From the NCBI RefSeq assembly GCF_025698545.1, contig NC_068572.1, positions 2,790,001-2,854,000 on the forward strand: a stretch of DNA of 64,000 bases, given 5' to 3'. Every line of letters starts with the position of its first letter. Position 1 is the first letter of the stretch. This DNA is from Gossypium raimondii (Eukaryota; Streptophyta; Magnoliopsida; Malvales; Malvaceae). The translations under genes were made by a program, and so were the position numbers. The notes under the pieces were generated by a model. That model did no database searches. It had not been told where the DNA came from and was given only the letters and a program-made list of their open reading frames with translations. Shown in pieces: positions 1-10,557 of the stretch.

Positions 1-79
1 CCTTAAACTTGGCTTGATTACGTACATAGGCACAAGAGATGGGCATTGTTCCCTGGTGTCTATATGTCACCAAGAGTCA

Positions 80-540
80 CTAACCGGTAAACACGAAACC
101 CCGAGAGAACTCAACTTGGTAAGATGACTCTTGTTCACCCATCACCACCATTCTCATGCGGAACTGGAGGGGGTTCACAATCTGATCATGTACAGTGTAG
201 TTTGTTATCCATCCAGCGTCGGAAGTTTTCCATGCAAAAGCTCTTCCCCGGAATTGCGACAGATTCGTTGGCTTACGCGTTCGAAATCCAAACTTGGCTT
301 GCTTCCGTAAGAGGCTTAAGTCAAAGGTGGAGCTTCTGGGAATTGCTTCCATTGTTGCAGATAGAGGCAAGCACTTTACATGGTGAGAGTCACGAGATAA
401 CTGGCAGAATCATCTGCTCGGTCACATTGCAAGCAAAGCTTGAAAGTAAATGTGGGCAAGGAAAGATTTTGTTCAAGGATACGAGGATATACCCTATTTC
501 CTTCCGAGCTCTTAAATTGAAGAAGATACTGACATTAGGA
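80..540 (-). pseudogene. Degraded coding fragment, family not recognised
   Basis: The minus strand reads like the C-terminal part of a protein. One frame runs through about 370-540 and includes a stretch ending ..DSASYLVTLTM. It then meets a TAA at 376-378, resumes with a segment containing LQQWKQFPEAPPLT, and meets another stop near 315. The second stop disappears, and the frame joins the downstream open frame (LSLLRKQAKFGFRTRKPTN.., ending ..SRGFVFTG), if one T is added to a short T run near 315-318. The fragment thus carries one nonsense codon and one probable one-base deletion. An open frame also exists on the plus strand (124-588), but its composition looks like a shadow. The gene may continue left of the window. 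I do not recognise the family. An intron hidden in the broken part is possible but no good splice pair was found. Confidence 0.25.
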
Positions 541-1153
541 CAGGTCTTCTTTTTCGATACAAACCCATGGCAACAGCAACAATATTAATTAAACTAATAC
601 TCCATCGAAACAATATCTATATGAATCGAGTCAAACTTTCTTGTGAGAAGAGAGGAGATACTGGACGTCGAAACTTACTTATTTTGCAAATGCTGATTCT
701 CTCCTATCAAGATTACATTATCAATTTGGAACTGGTTGAGCGCTCAGAAATGGGAAGAAAATCAAGCTGAATTTCAACCAAAATCTCAACAGAAAAAAGT
801 TTCAGATTTTGCTCAACAATGTATGAAAAGCTCAATCTCAATCTCAGTAAATATCAACCGACCATGTGTGAATCCCCAAAGTAAAAAGAAAATCCGATTC
901 AATTCGATCCAACCCAGAAAGAAAAAGAAATGGAAGAATATGAAGAAAACAACAATTTTGATCTCAGTTTAACTGCTGTAGTAAACAGATTACAATACTA
1001 TGATGCAAAGCTTGAACACAAAACTTCAAAAAGAATCAGACAAACTTCAAATTTCAAATCAATGGAAAAAAAAAGAAAAATCAAAGCAAACCTCTCAATT
1101 CCGACTCTTTGACCCACAATTTTGAATTAAAAATGAGAAGAAATTTTAAATTT

Positions 1154-1732
1154 CTACAAATTTGTAGTAGTCGAAGATGGAGCAGAGCGGACCAATCCTG
1201 TGGACACGGCGTCGTTTTCATCGAGAAAGAGTCCATCGGAGTTTCTAAGAAGAGCGTGGACGCCGCAGACGAGGACCCCAATCCCTAACCCTAAGGACAA
1301 ATTTTGAAATACTCCGCAAATCCAGACGGCCAGCACAGAAAGGAAAGCTAAAACTAGCAGCACGAAGCGATCGTTGACACTGTGGCCCCATAACACGAGT
1401 GGATCCTCCCGAAAAAAGTAGAGGAGGAGCCAAAGAGCGAAAACGGCCGAGCAGAGGAGGAGGGAAAGTGGAGAACCGATGAGTGAGAAGGCGGATGTGG
1501 CGGCGATCACCACGGCATAATTGGCGCGAAAATAATGCATGTTAGCAGAAGCGTGAGATAGAAAAGAGTGGGGACGGGAGAAAGATTGGGAACCGGAGCC
1601 CAAGAGCTGAGGCCAGGGGCGGAGGTGCCGGGAGAGGGTGACGGAAAGATTGTGAAGGGAGCGGGAGAGGACGTCAGAAGCTGAGATAGGGATGGTGGTG
1701 TACGTGGCGGATGTTGATTGGTGGTTCTCCAT
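1154..1732 (-). CDS. PRA1 family protein (prenylated Rab acceptor), probably G type
   Basis: An intact single-exon frame of 192 residues, the usual size for plant PRA1 proteins, which are small endomembrane proteins of the ER, Golgi and endosomes that bind prenylated Rab GTPases. The N-terminus is polar and Ser/Thr-rich. It is followed by the RPW motif (38-40), the family signature YFRANYAVV (67-75), and two hydrophobic hairpins of paired membrane segments (about 73-107 and 121-163) separated by a short charged loop with DDP-like REDP at 108-111. The end carries the typical R-N-x-DGLFLDE motif (163-172). The start codon is the only one that keeps the complete N-terminal region. Assignment to the G subgroup (Arabidopsis PRA1.G2) rests on gene order next to HAP8, not on alignment. 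Subgroups D and F are alternatives. Confidence 0.88.
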   Translation of the reverse strand: MENHQSTSATYTTIPISASDVLSRSLHNLSVTLSRHLRPWPQLLGSGSQSFSRPHSFLSHASANMHYFRANYAVVIAATSAFSLIGSPLSLLLCSAVFALWLLLYFFREDPLVLWGHSVNDRFVLLVLAFLSVLAVWICGVFQNLSLGLGIGVLVCGVHALLRNSDGLFLDENDAVSTGLVRSAPSSTTTNL

Positions 1733-2090
1733 CTCGTCGTTATTTCGAAGTCCAGTTTGTTTTTTGTTTGGTTTTTATTTTTTGACCCAAAAACGAGACG
1801 AGACAAGACAGCAACCACTAACTTTTGCGTTCAAAAGTCCAAAGCTGAAAATGTCGGACGGCTTTTGTTTGGTTTTATCGTAGTTGTGATGCTCAGTTGG
1901 GTATGACATGCGAGTATATTTTCTAATCTTATTTTTTCTTTATTTTATTTATTTATTACCATCTACAGCAGAGCAGTCAAAGTTAACTAAAGCACACCAA
2001 CAATGAGCTATAAAATATCATTTTGGTCCATTTTAAGCCTCTTTCGACTTTTGAACTTGTGATTTTGTTAAATTTATCTTTTAAAAACTA
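1733..2090. other. Upstream region of the PRA1 gene
   Basis: This stretch holds the leader and promoter of the minus-strand PRA1 gene. It has pyrimidine- and AT-rich runs but no TATA box I can place with confidence. No gene is visible. Confidence 0.3.
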
Positions 2091-2097
2091 ATTTATA

Positions 2098-2395
2098 TAA
2101 AAAAATTTGTACGAAACAAAGACGTCATATCATTGTATACCTAACTTTAAACTATAAACCTTAAACTCTAGATCTTAAACCTTAGTCTTTAGACTTTAAA
2201 TCGTAAATCTTGGGTCCAAGGTCAGATCTAGGATTCTAGGGTACAAAGCCTAGAGTCTAGGGTTCATGGGTTATGCTAAAAAAGATTATCAAAATGATGT
2301 GTAATAACATAGAAAAAGACGTTGAAATGACACTAAATAATTGGCAAATGATACATGACGATGTGACGTCTTTGTTTCATACAATCATTTCCTAA
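2098..2395. repeat. Inverted-repeat element with telomere-like interior
   Basis: The two ends are imperfect inverted copies: GAAACAAAGACGTCA near 2112-2126 pairs with TGACGTCTTTGTTTC near 2370-2384, with partial matching on either side. Between them lie degenerate CCTAAA-type motifs on the left arm (AAACCTTAAACTCTAGA) and TAGGGTT-type motifs on the right arm, so the whole unit folds on itself. It has no coding capacity. It looks like a MITE or foldback element in the region upstream of PRA1. Target-site duplications were not resolved. Confidence 0.5.
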
Positions 2396-3328
2396 TTAAT
2401 ATTTGTTAACTTTATTAACGTGGCATACACGTGGATCGTCATGTGGACATTAACAATTAATTAATTTTTTTAAAATTTAAAATTTAAAAATTATTAAAAG
2501 AGTATAAAAATTAATTAATTGTTAACATAACATACACGTAAACTTCCACGTGAATGACATGTCAACAAAGTTAAAAAGACTAATTTTTCTATCCATTTTT
2601 GGGTGATTTAAGAAACCATGCAAGTTCAACGATAAAAGAGGCGAAAAATTAAATAAAGAACTAAAATGACTTTTTCTTTATAAAATTGGAAGACCAAATA
2701 AATCATTATACCTAAATTTAATTGCATGTATTTCGATCTCATCTCTAATATTATCTAACACTTTCTTCTTCTTTTCATTTATTTATTTTATAATTTACTT
2801 TTATCAATTTTATGTATCTTTTTGCGTTTTTATTTTTAAAATTTTCATAATTTCTTGAAAATGTTTATAAAGTTTTTAAAAAAACAAAAAAAACCATTAC
2901 ATATAAAATAAAATAATATTAATTATGAAATGAAATATTCGTTGGGTTCCATGACTGCAATTTCTAAGTGTTCAATTAAAGCAAAAGAAAAGAAGAAAAA
3001 TAGAAAATTAAATTTACAAAATTATAAATGTTGACGACTAAACGTGATTATGATTTAATATTTTAAAAGAAAAAAAAGTATTACTTAAATGATTAAAACT
3101 AAATAATTTGAAAAGTAAAGATACCGATTTTAAGGAAATAAAATAGGACTAAATTAATATAAATCGATAAATACAATGACTATCCTTTGAATTTAACCTT
3201 AAACTTCTATTTATATGTAAAATTTAAGGGTGAAAGCTAGAGTTGTCATTTTTGTTAAATGTAATTATTATTATTATTATTTTTTTTTAACGAGTAATAT
3301 GATCAAGCTAAAATAAAATGCAATTACC
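2396..3328. other. AT-rich intergenic DNA
   Basis: Very AT-rich sequence with short poly-A and poly-T runs. It holds fragments of a repeat containing ACACGTGGA motifs (2420-2560). I see no gene. Confidence 0.3.
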
Positions 3329-3336
3329 ATTGCAGC

Positions 3337-3998
3337 TAGGGGTGAGCTTTCGATCAACTCGAGTGAAAAAATTTCTAATTAATCGAGTTGATGAGTCCTA
3401 TTTTATCATCCTAACTAGATTTGAATTTTTTTTCAAATCGAGTTGAGTGAAATGAAATTCGAGTCGAGTCGAGTCGAATCGAGTGAAATTGTTCAAGGAT
3501 TAAATTAAAAAAATTAAACATGTCAAATTAAAATCTTGTTACAGTATAACTAATTTCATGTTAGAGCACATAAATTTGAAACCATATATATTTGAAAATT
3601 TTTCAAAGCAAAATAATAATAAAATACGTATGATAAACTCAAATAATTAATTAACTTATTTAGATCCTAAAATTATTATTCTAGACAGTTTTAATTTTTA
3701 ATTTTCTTTATATATTTTTATAATTTTTAAAAATAAATTTTAAATTTTATAAATATTTTGAATCTTTTAAAATTATTCTGAATTTTCTTTTTAATTTTTG
3801 TTGTGAAAGAGATCAATTTGTTCATTTTCAAACTTGACAGAGACCAAAATTTATTTATACCAATCATTATTTGAATTATTACAGTTATTCGAATTGTAAA
3901 ATTCAACTCAAAACTCGAATTACTTATTAGAGTTGACTCAAATAATTCGATTAACTCGAAATTCGATTTTTTTCGATTTTTAGTTTTGCTTACCCCTA
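3337..3998. mobile_element. Non-autonomous hAT-like element, copy 1
   Basis: The left end TAGGGGTGAGC pairs with the right end GCTTACCCCTA as a terminal inverted repeat. The flanks are ATTGCAGC (3329-3336) and ATTGCAGT (3999-4006), an 8-bp target duplication with one mismatch. An 8-bp duplication with TAGGGGTG-type ends is characteristic of the hAT superfamily. The interior is made of degenerate TCGAGT/CGAATCGA words, arranged as subterminal repeats in opposite orientation at the two ends, and has no transposase frame. A shorter relative sits at 26547-26998. Confidence 0.75.
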
Positions 3999-4284
3999 AT
4001 TGCAGTGGTTCGAAGTGGTTTAATTCAATGATTTTTATTTTTTAAAAATGTTTTAAATTATTTTTACTAATTTAAATATAAAATGTTTAATTTTATATTA
4101 TAAAAATTATAAATTAAACTTTAAAAAAGAAATCCTTTTTTTCCTCAACAATAGCAAAACTGATCTCAGAGAAGTAAAGCAGTTCCATAAAAAAGGAAAA
4201 TAAATAAAATCCTTTGTATGATCTATAGAAACACCCAACTCCATTGCCTTTTAAAGTGTGTCAATTTTATTCAAAGATTGCTTA

Positions 4285-4318
4285 TACATATATATATATA
4301 TGTGTGTGTGTGTATGTA
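4285..4318. repeat. (TA)n(TG)n microsatellite
   Basis: A compound dinucleotide run lying just beyond the stop codon of the HAP8-type gene, within its presumed 3' UTR or immediate downstream region. Confidence 0.8.
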
Positions 4319-4581
4319 TACTATCCATCCAAGACTTGCTTGAGCAAAAGAATAAAAAAAGCTGCATAAAGTTTGCCCAACAATAAGTGAATTAAAAAGA
4401 CTATAAATACAATCTCTAAAATCTCTCAATTGTTGTTCCAACTTGCAACCAAAATCCATTACATCAAACTGCCATCATTTTCAATCCCCCGAAAAAGAAG
4501 CTCGAGTTTCAGACTCGATAGCAAGTTTGATACGAAAAAATGAGCCGATACGCGGACCATCTAAGACAAATTGGGAGCATA

Positions 4582-7500
4582 TTATCTGAAATGACTTGTT
4601 CCCATGAAAGAACTTGAAGTGATTCCATGGAAGTTGTTATTTTGTATCACTACTGGATACCTGTGGTTTGCAATACTATGATTTCGATCTAATGGCTTTG
4701 ATATGCCATGTGTGTCCCCCGAGACTTCAGACCGTTTTGCAATGTCAGTTGTCTTGTTCGATTCAATTTTGGGATCATCATCGATGACAATGACTTCTTT
4801 ACTGCAAACAATAGATTCCTCGCTCCTATCTTTGCAGTCTAGAGTTGAAACTTTCTCCATATTGCATCTTGCAGTTGGAAGTAGCTTGTATGGCTCCATA
4901 GAGGTAGTGAAACTGTGATGCCTATGCTCGTCGAGGAACAAGCCAACCGGAAGTTGTAGAGTTGTTTGTGGTGGGGTTGCGAGAGTGGCACGGTTTCTAT
5001 AGCCATTTGTCGAGTAGGCGTCAAAAGTTCGCTCCACCAAATCATTTGGATTCTGACTGAAGATCATAGAACATGGAGGCATTGCATGATGGAAGGGCAT
5101 CTCGTCTTGATTCCGGTTATCACTCTGGGCACATGGCTGGCCTTGACCAAGTGGCATAGATGCTTCTTCCTCCTTGTTAACCACCATTAAGTTCTTCCCC
5201 ATTAGCCTGAGAACGGGATTAGATGAGGATGGACTAGCAGAATCACATACACCGTGACCAGAAAGCTTGACACCACCATCGGGGCATCCTTTAAAAGGGA
5301 TGGGACCTAAAGGAGGTTTCATGACAGGGAGAACCATTTGTTCAGATCCTAGTTCTGCATTACTTGTCAGAGAAAATGTTTCTGGTCTTGCCGCCAAATT
5401 ATTGGGACCGAAACCTGGATTGGCACCATTTCGCATTCTGATGGCAGGCACCATCATCGAAGCCATTGTTCGTCGCCTTAGTAGCTGTGACTCATGATAA
5501 TTTAGAGCAAAACCTTGGAAGGATCTCTCTTTTGTTTGGCAACAGCATGGTTGATCATCATTTTTGGAAAAGAAAGGCTTCTTTTCAATAGATATTCGAG
5601 GGACCTGAAATTTCTCTCCTTCAAAAGTTCTTGTATGTTCCACAGCAACACCATTCTCAACTAAGGTGTCAGACTTGGCAGTAGAGTAGCCAGATCTATC
5701 CGTTTCCATAGCTGCAGGAGCACCAAGAAATGCTAATGGTTCTTCATACTTCAAGTCGAACCTGGCTTCCATAGAATTAGAGATTGTTGACAATACGGAT
5801 AGGGGTGAATCTGATGAGTCCCCATCTACCAAATCAAGCTGATCTCGAGAGGATCGAATCTGGTTGGCTGTTGATGCATTTCCTTGAAAATCATCAGAGC
5901 CCATATCTCTAGGACTTGGCAAAAACGATCCTGGCGGACCAGGAATAAGTATTGGATCAACCTCAAGAAATGAGTTGCTTTGTGCCACATCAGAATCTAA
6001 TTCTCCTACATTAGCAGCTTGTCCAATTATATTGAGACCAACTTCAGCACAAAACATATTTGGTTTATCAACAAGATTTGGCTCAGTAGGAAATACTAGT
6101 CCTTCACCCCCACACAAAGGGCCGGTGTAATCTTCATTAGTTTGAAAAGAATCGGATATTTTATTGGGAATATTACTCAGTTTGCCAGGCTTGGTTCCTA
6201 GTGACTGACTCAAACTAGTAATCGTCTCCTCAACAGACTCCAAACCATCAAGTTTATCCAGAATATCCTCACTGCCTCCAGTAGAAGAATACATGTTCTC
6301 TGTCTCATCATGATAATAAGAGTGAGGTTCCGATGGTAGTTCTTCAGTAATCTCGTTCCCCTCACGTTGATTTTTAGCATCATCATGCACCAATTTACAT
6401 TCTTGATCTGCCTCATAATCCCGAGCTATTGCCTCATCTATTTCTGCCATAAAATGAAGTTGATTCTCCCTTGTTGAATGTTTCTTAACCAAGTTAGAAC
6501 CAGATTCAACCATTGATGACCTGCTGCTAGCAGATATCTTTTTCTTTTGCAAGGAAAAGCTGAAGCATTTGGGTGCGGAAAACTGATGACTAATAGTTGT
6601 TGTAGTATCAGCGATAGGCGAATCAGGATTACTATTTGCATCAATATCAACCATCATTTCACTCAACGAAGATGTGCAATTTTCGTTATTCAAAGATCTC
6701 ATTGTATGGTCATCATCTAGACAGGGACGGTCTTCGCTGATTGACTGTTTTGCATTTTGCTCACGTTGGTGAAGCAACTTCTCCACCTTGTTTTGCATGC
6801 TGGCTTGAAACAAGGCACTCCTTACTCTCTTCATTCCCAAAGAACGCTCCTTTCTACAGATAACCGGTGCTTCATAAACAGGCTTTTCTATCCTTGCACA
6901 TTTCCTAGGAGAAGAAAACGGGTTTTTAGAAGAATGTTTTAACTTTCGAACACAATTTCTCTCCATAACACGACCACCTTCATGAGATTGATCACTCTGA
7001 AACCGCAAGTCCCCAGTTTTCTCTTGATTATTAGGCGTCCTTGAAAGACCTTCTTGTTTATAGCACACACTTTCCTTAAAGTTTCTAGTATCATTGGATT
7101 TGATTTGCTTCGACACACACAGTTCCACTCTCTTGCAACTGTCTTCTTCTTCACGATATCCTTCTCGACCTCCAACTATCTGTTTAAGAACAGTATAGCA
7201 ACAAATTACCAAACATTGAATCCTTCAATATATCACAAAATATTTGCATTAAAATATGAAAAGCTAAAATTTGCTAAGTAGATACCATAGTCACTGCATG
7301 CAAAATTTATAACCACAAGCTATAAAATCATGGAGAGCATTCAACAACTAAGAGAAGACCATATAGAGAAAGAGATGTGTACCATTGAAGAAGGGGTCTT
7401 ATGAGAGCAATTTTTTCTGCATTGAGGAGCGTGTTTGAGATACTTGTGATGTTTTAGGGCATGGCACCTTTTCTTTTTGCTTCCTTTACCTATTTTCAAA

Positions 7501-8912
7501 GACTTGTAAGATGGTCCAAGATCATCACCATGTTTTGACACTGGTGGCAATGGAACCAGCACTGGCACATCGTTAACTTTCGATAAAATCCGAACCTTGG
7601 TGCCATTAGCATCAACATAAACAGCACCTAAATCGACAGTACCCTCACCATTATTTTGGGAATATGTTCTTTTCTTTTTCCCTTCATCACACATTTCAAG
7701 TCCTTCAAAGTCAGAGATGTTTGAAGCAAGGGCCCAGCTTCTACCATTCCTCCTATCAAGCTCTTCTAATGTGTAGGATTTAGCAGTAGCATATACATCT
7801 ACCAACAGTTTTGTTTTCCTTGGTTTAATTTTATGCCTTGTAAGCTTAGAATCCACTGTCCATTTGGGAGTTGACTCAACAGAAAGGCACTGGTCTATAT
7901 GAGCATTCAAAGTGGTATTAGAAGAAGAAGAAAATGATTTACAAACAGGGCAAACTTTCGAACCCATTGATTCCGATACCACGGAACAATTTGAAGCAAT
8001 ATCTTCGGTAGAGCTACAATCAGAATGACCACCAAATTTCACTATCAACCTGCACTTCTTGCCTGATGGTTTAGTTGTTTTTTCAGTCTTTTGAGACTTC
8101 AAAGCAACAACAGCTTTAACTTGGGCTGATGATCCTTCTTCCACTGAAATGGATTGCTTGTCAACGAGAACCGAGTCTATATCATATGAATCTAGTACCC
8201 CATGACGGGTTGATCTTTGCTTCTCAATTGGATTGGTTTCGACCACATGTGTCTCTTTGGGTTGGTTTCTCACAATATCAAGATGCTGAAATGGTGGCAA
8301 TGGATCCTTCATTCCATGTTTCAAAACAAGTTGTAAACTTTCTGAAGAAAAAGGCCAATTCCTGTTGATATCCTTGCTCCGGCCATTGAACACGTAATCT
8401 CTACAAAAAAAAGTCAAAATTATCTCTGTTGTTAGTAACCAGCCAATCAGAAAAACAAAAACCCAAGATTCAACAATCTATGTATATATATATATGTAAA
8501 ACTAAACACCCAAAATACAAAAAAGAAATAAAGAAAACTACTTGTTGTACAAAGGTAGCAACTTTGGTCCAAGATGAAATTTCATGTACAAATAAGAAAA
8601 AGTTAAGGTCCCGAGAGACCAAAATAGGGGACAAGATTCGGGGATGTGTCAATATAAACATTGAGCTCTGGATCTGACCCAACAAAAGTCATTTTAAGAT
8701 GAGAGATCAAAGAAAAGAGTGTTGGAATAAATACCCATCAAAGGATTATCAAAATAAAGTTATGAAATTTACCTTATGGAGAAATTGGGGAGTGGGTTCT
8801 TATGATGATGATGATCAAGAGATGGCTGCTTCAGCAGATCTACCTCATCATCACTACCAGTGAATTGGGGAGAACATGAAGGATCTGATGAAGGGTTTTC
8901 AATGGATAACAT
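4582..8912 (-). CDS. HAP8: HAPLESS 8-type zinc-finger protein
   Basis: Three coding exons join in frame: 8773-8912, 7383-8400 and 4582-7179, with GT/AG borders at both introns, giving 1251 residues. The protein starts MLSIENPSSDPSC, which I recall as conserved in plant hapless 8 proteins. A C2HC finger of UBZ4 type lies at about 196-218: C-P-V-C at 197-200, then H214 and C218. A Lys/Arg-rich stretch follows, then TAKSYTLEELDRRNGRSWA. The last exon encodes about 865 residues of low-complexity, Ser/Asn/Glu-rich sequence, probably disordered. In Arabidopsis, hapless mutants fail in male gametophyte function. The molecular role of HAP8 is not established; the finger suggests ubiquitin or nucleic-acid binding. 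The protein is longer than my memory of the Arabidopsis one (about 800 residues). It is divergent in the tail, but no reading break is seen. Confidence 0.85.
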
Positions 8913-9960
8913 TTGATGAAAAAGCTAATCTCTTGTTGTACTGTTTACACAACAGTCACAACAACAACAAGAAGAAGCACACTGATAGTGATACTGTCCT
9001 TATAATCAACACTGTCATTTATCTTCAACATAACATTACCTTTCTCTCTTCATCTTTGATTGGGTCTTCATCCATATTTAGCCTGCCATTAAATAGGACA
9101 AGAAAAAAAAACGTTATTTTATGTGATGGAAAGGGTATGAATTTGAAGCATGATTCTGGGTTTTTGATTGATCAAAGTGAAAGTAAAGAAAAAAGAAAAT
9201 TTGTTACTCAGTTTATGTAGGGAAACGTTATTTTATGTGGGGTTAACTCACAAAAGAACAAACAGAAAATCCATAAATTTGAGGAGATACCATTGGTTAC
9301 CAAATTCTCTACATCAAACAGATTATCAAAATCCCATTAAAAAAAGCACAAATTGTTTGATAATATATGAAAACTTTGAAGCTAAAACGAGAATTTTTAC
9401 AGGGCTAGAAACCATAATCAAATAACGGTTTGAAAGAACATAAAGGGCATCTAGTTTAGATCCATGGGGTCGAGAAACATTAAGAGTTGAAGAAACCCAG
9501 AAACTAAGAAGAAGAAAAAAAATGGCGAAATCATTTATGAAATAAGCAAAGCTAAGCTTAGCTTCAACATTGAACGTACAAACAAGGCAAAGAAAAAAAA
9601 TAGCAAAGAATAGAGATGCAGAAGAGATCCCAGAATTAGAAACAACGAGATGGAAGATTAAAGATTTAAGATTAAACTTATACAATCAAAAAAGCAAACC
9701 TTGGGTGTTTTAGAGTAGATGAAGAAAGAGCAAAAACAAGAAGGAAAAAAATGGAGGAATGGACTCAGTGTTTTAGGGTTGAAAGAGAGACGAAGAGCAG
9801 GCACAACCCACTTACACACATTCATCAAAAGGGCAAAAAAGGGGGGGCAAATGGGGGCAACAGCAACCATTAATCTGTGTGAAAATGCAAATGCAAATGT
9901 TTTTTAAAGTCAAGGGAGAGAAAGAAAAAGTAAGAGAGAGAGAGGAAGGGTGTGTTTTTT
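8913..9960 (-). promoter_or_regulatory. Leader of the HAP8-type gene with probable 5'-UTR intron
   Basis: Upstream of the start codon, a good splice pair is visible on the minus strand: donor CCAAG|GTTTGC at about 9700 and acceptor GCAG|GC at about 9083. A first leader exon would then run from near 9950, where there is a CT-rich stretch, down to 9700. The second leader exon would be 8913-9082. Transcript evidence would be needed to confirm this. There is no separate coding gene here. Confidence 0.4.
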
Positions 9961-10043
9961 TCTGCAAAATACACGAAGCTGTCCTATCATATACCTACCC
10001 TATCCTACCCTACTATTACTGCAACCTTTCCTTTCTCTTCCAT

Positions 10044-10557
10044 GGGATAAACTACAAACAAAGTCACTAAATTATTAATAAGTTTATATTTTAGTCACTC
10101 AATTTTAAAAAGTTACAAAATAGTCATTAAATTATTTGAAATTTTTTATTTAAGTCATTGGGTTGTTAAAATCACTTTTCTATGACGTTCTACTGCTTGC
10201 ACTAATTGAAATTTCTCCTTTCCATTACCTTTTATAGTTCAATTTTTTTCATGAAATAATTTTGAACGCCATAAATTTGTGAATTGAATCTAAACAATTT
10301 TTTTCTCTGATCTCCGACACTAACTGTTAGATCGACTTGGATCTAAAGTATGTACGTTTACTCTTCAATAGGTATTGATCCACCGTATTGATCGTTGCTT
10401 GGAGCTTCCTAGCCATACTTTTAAAAAAAAACCTTAATAGTCGAGTGACTTAAATAAAAACTTTCGAATAGTTCAATGATCATTTTATAACTCTCTGAAA
10501 TTGAGTGATTAAAACGTAAACTTACTAATAATCTACTGACTTTAGGTGTAGTTTACC
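10044..10557. mobile_element. MITE with long terminal inverted repeats
   Basis: The left arm (GGATAAACTACA.., then AAAGTCACTAAATTATTAAT and repeated TAGTCAC/TTTAAGTCA words) is mirrored over more than 100 bp by the right arm, which ends GTAGTTTACC. The centre is about 250 bp of unrelated sequence without a frame. The same style of element, with a different arm sequence, occurs at 62205-62623. It sits about 100 bp upstream of the presumed HAP8 transcript start. Target duplications were not clear. Confidence 0.65.
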
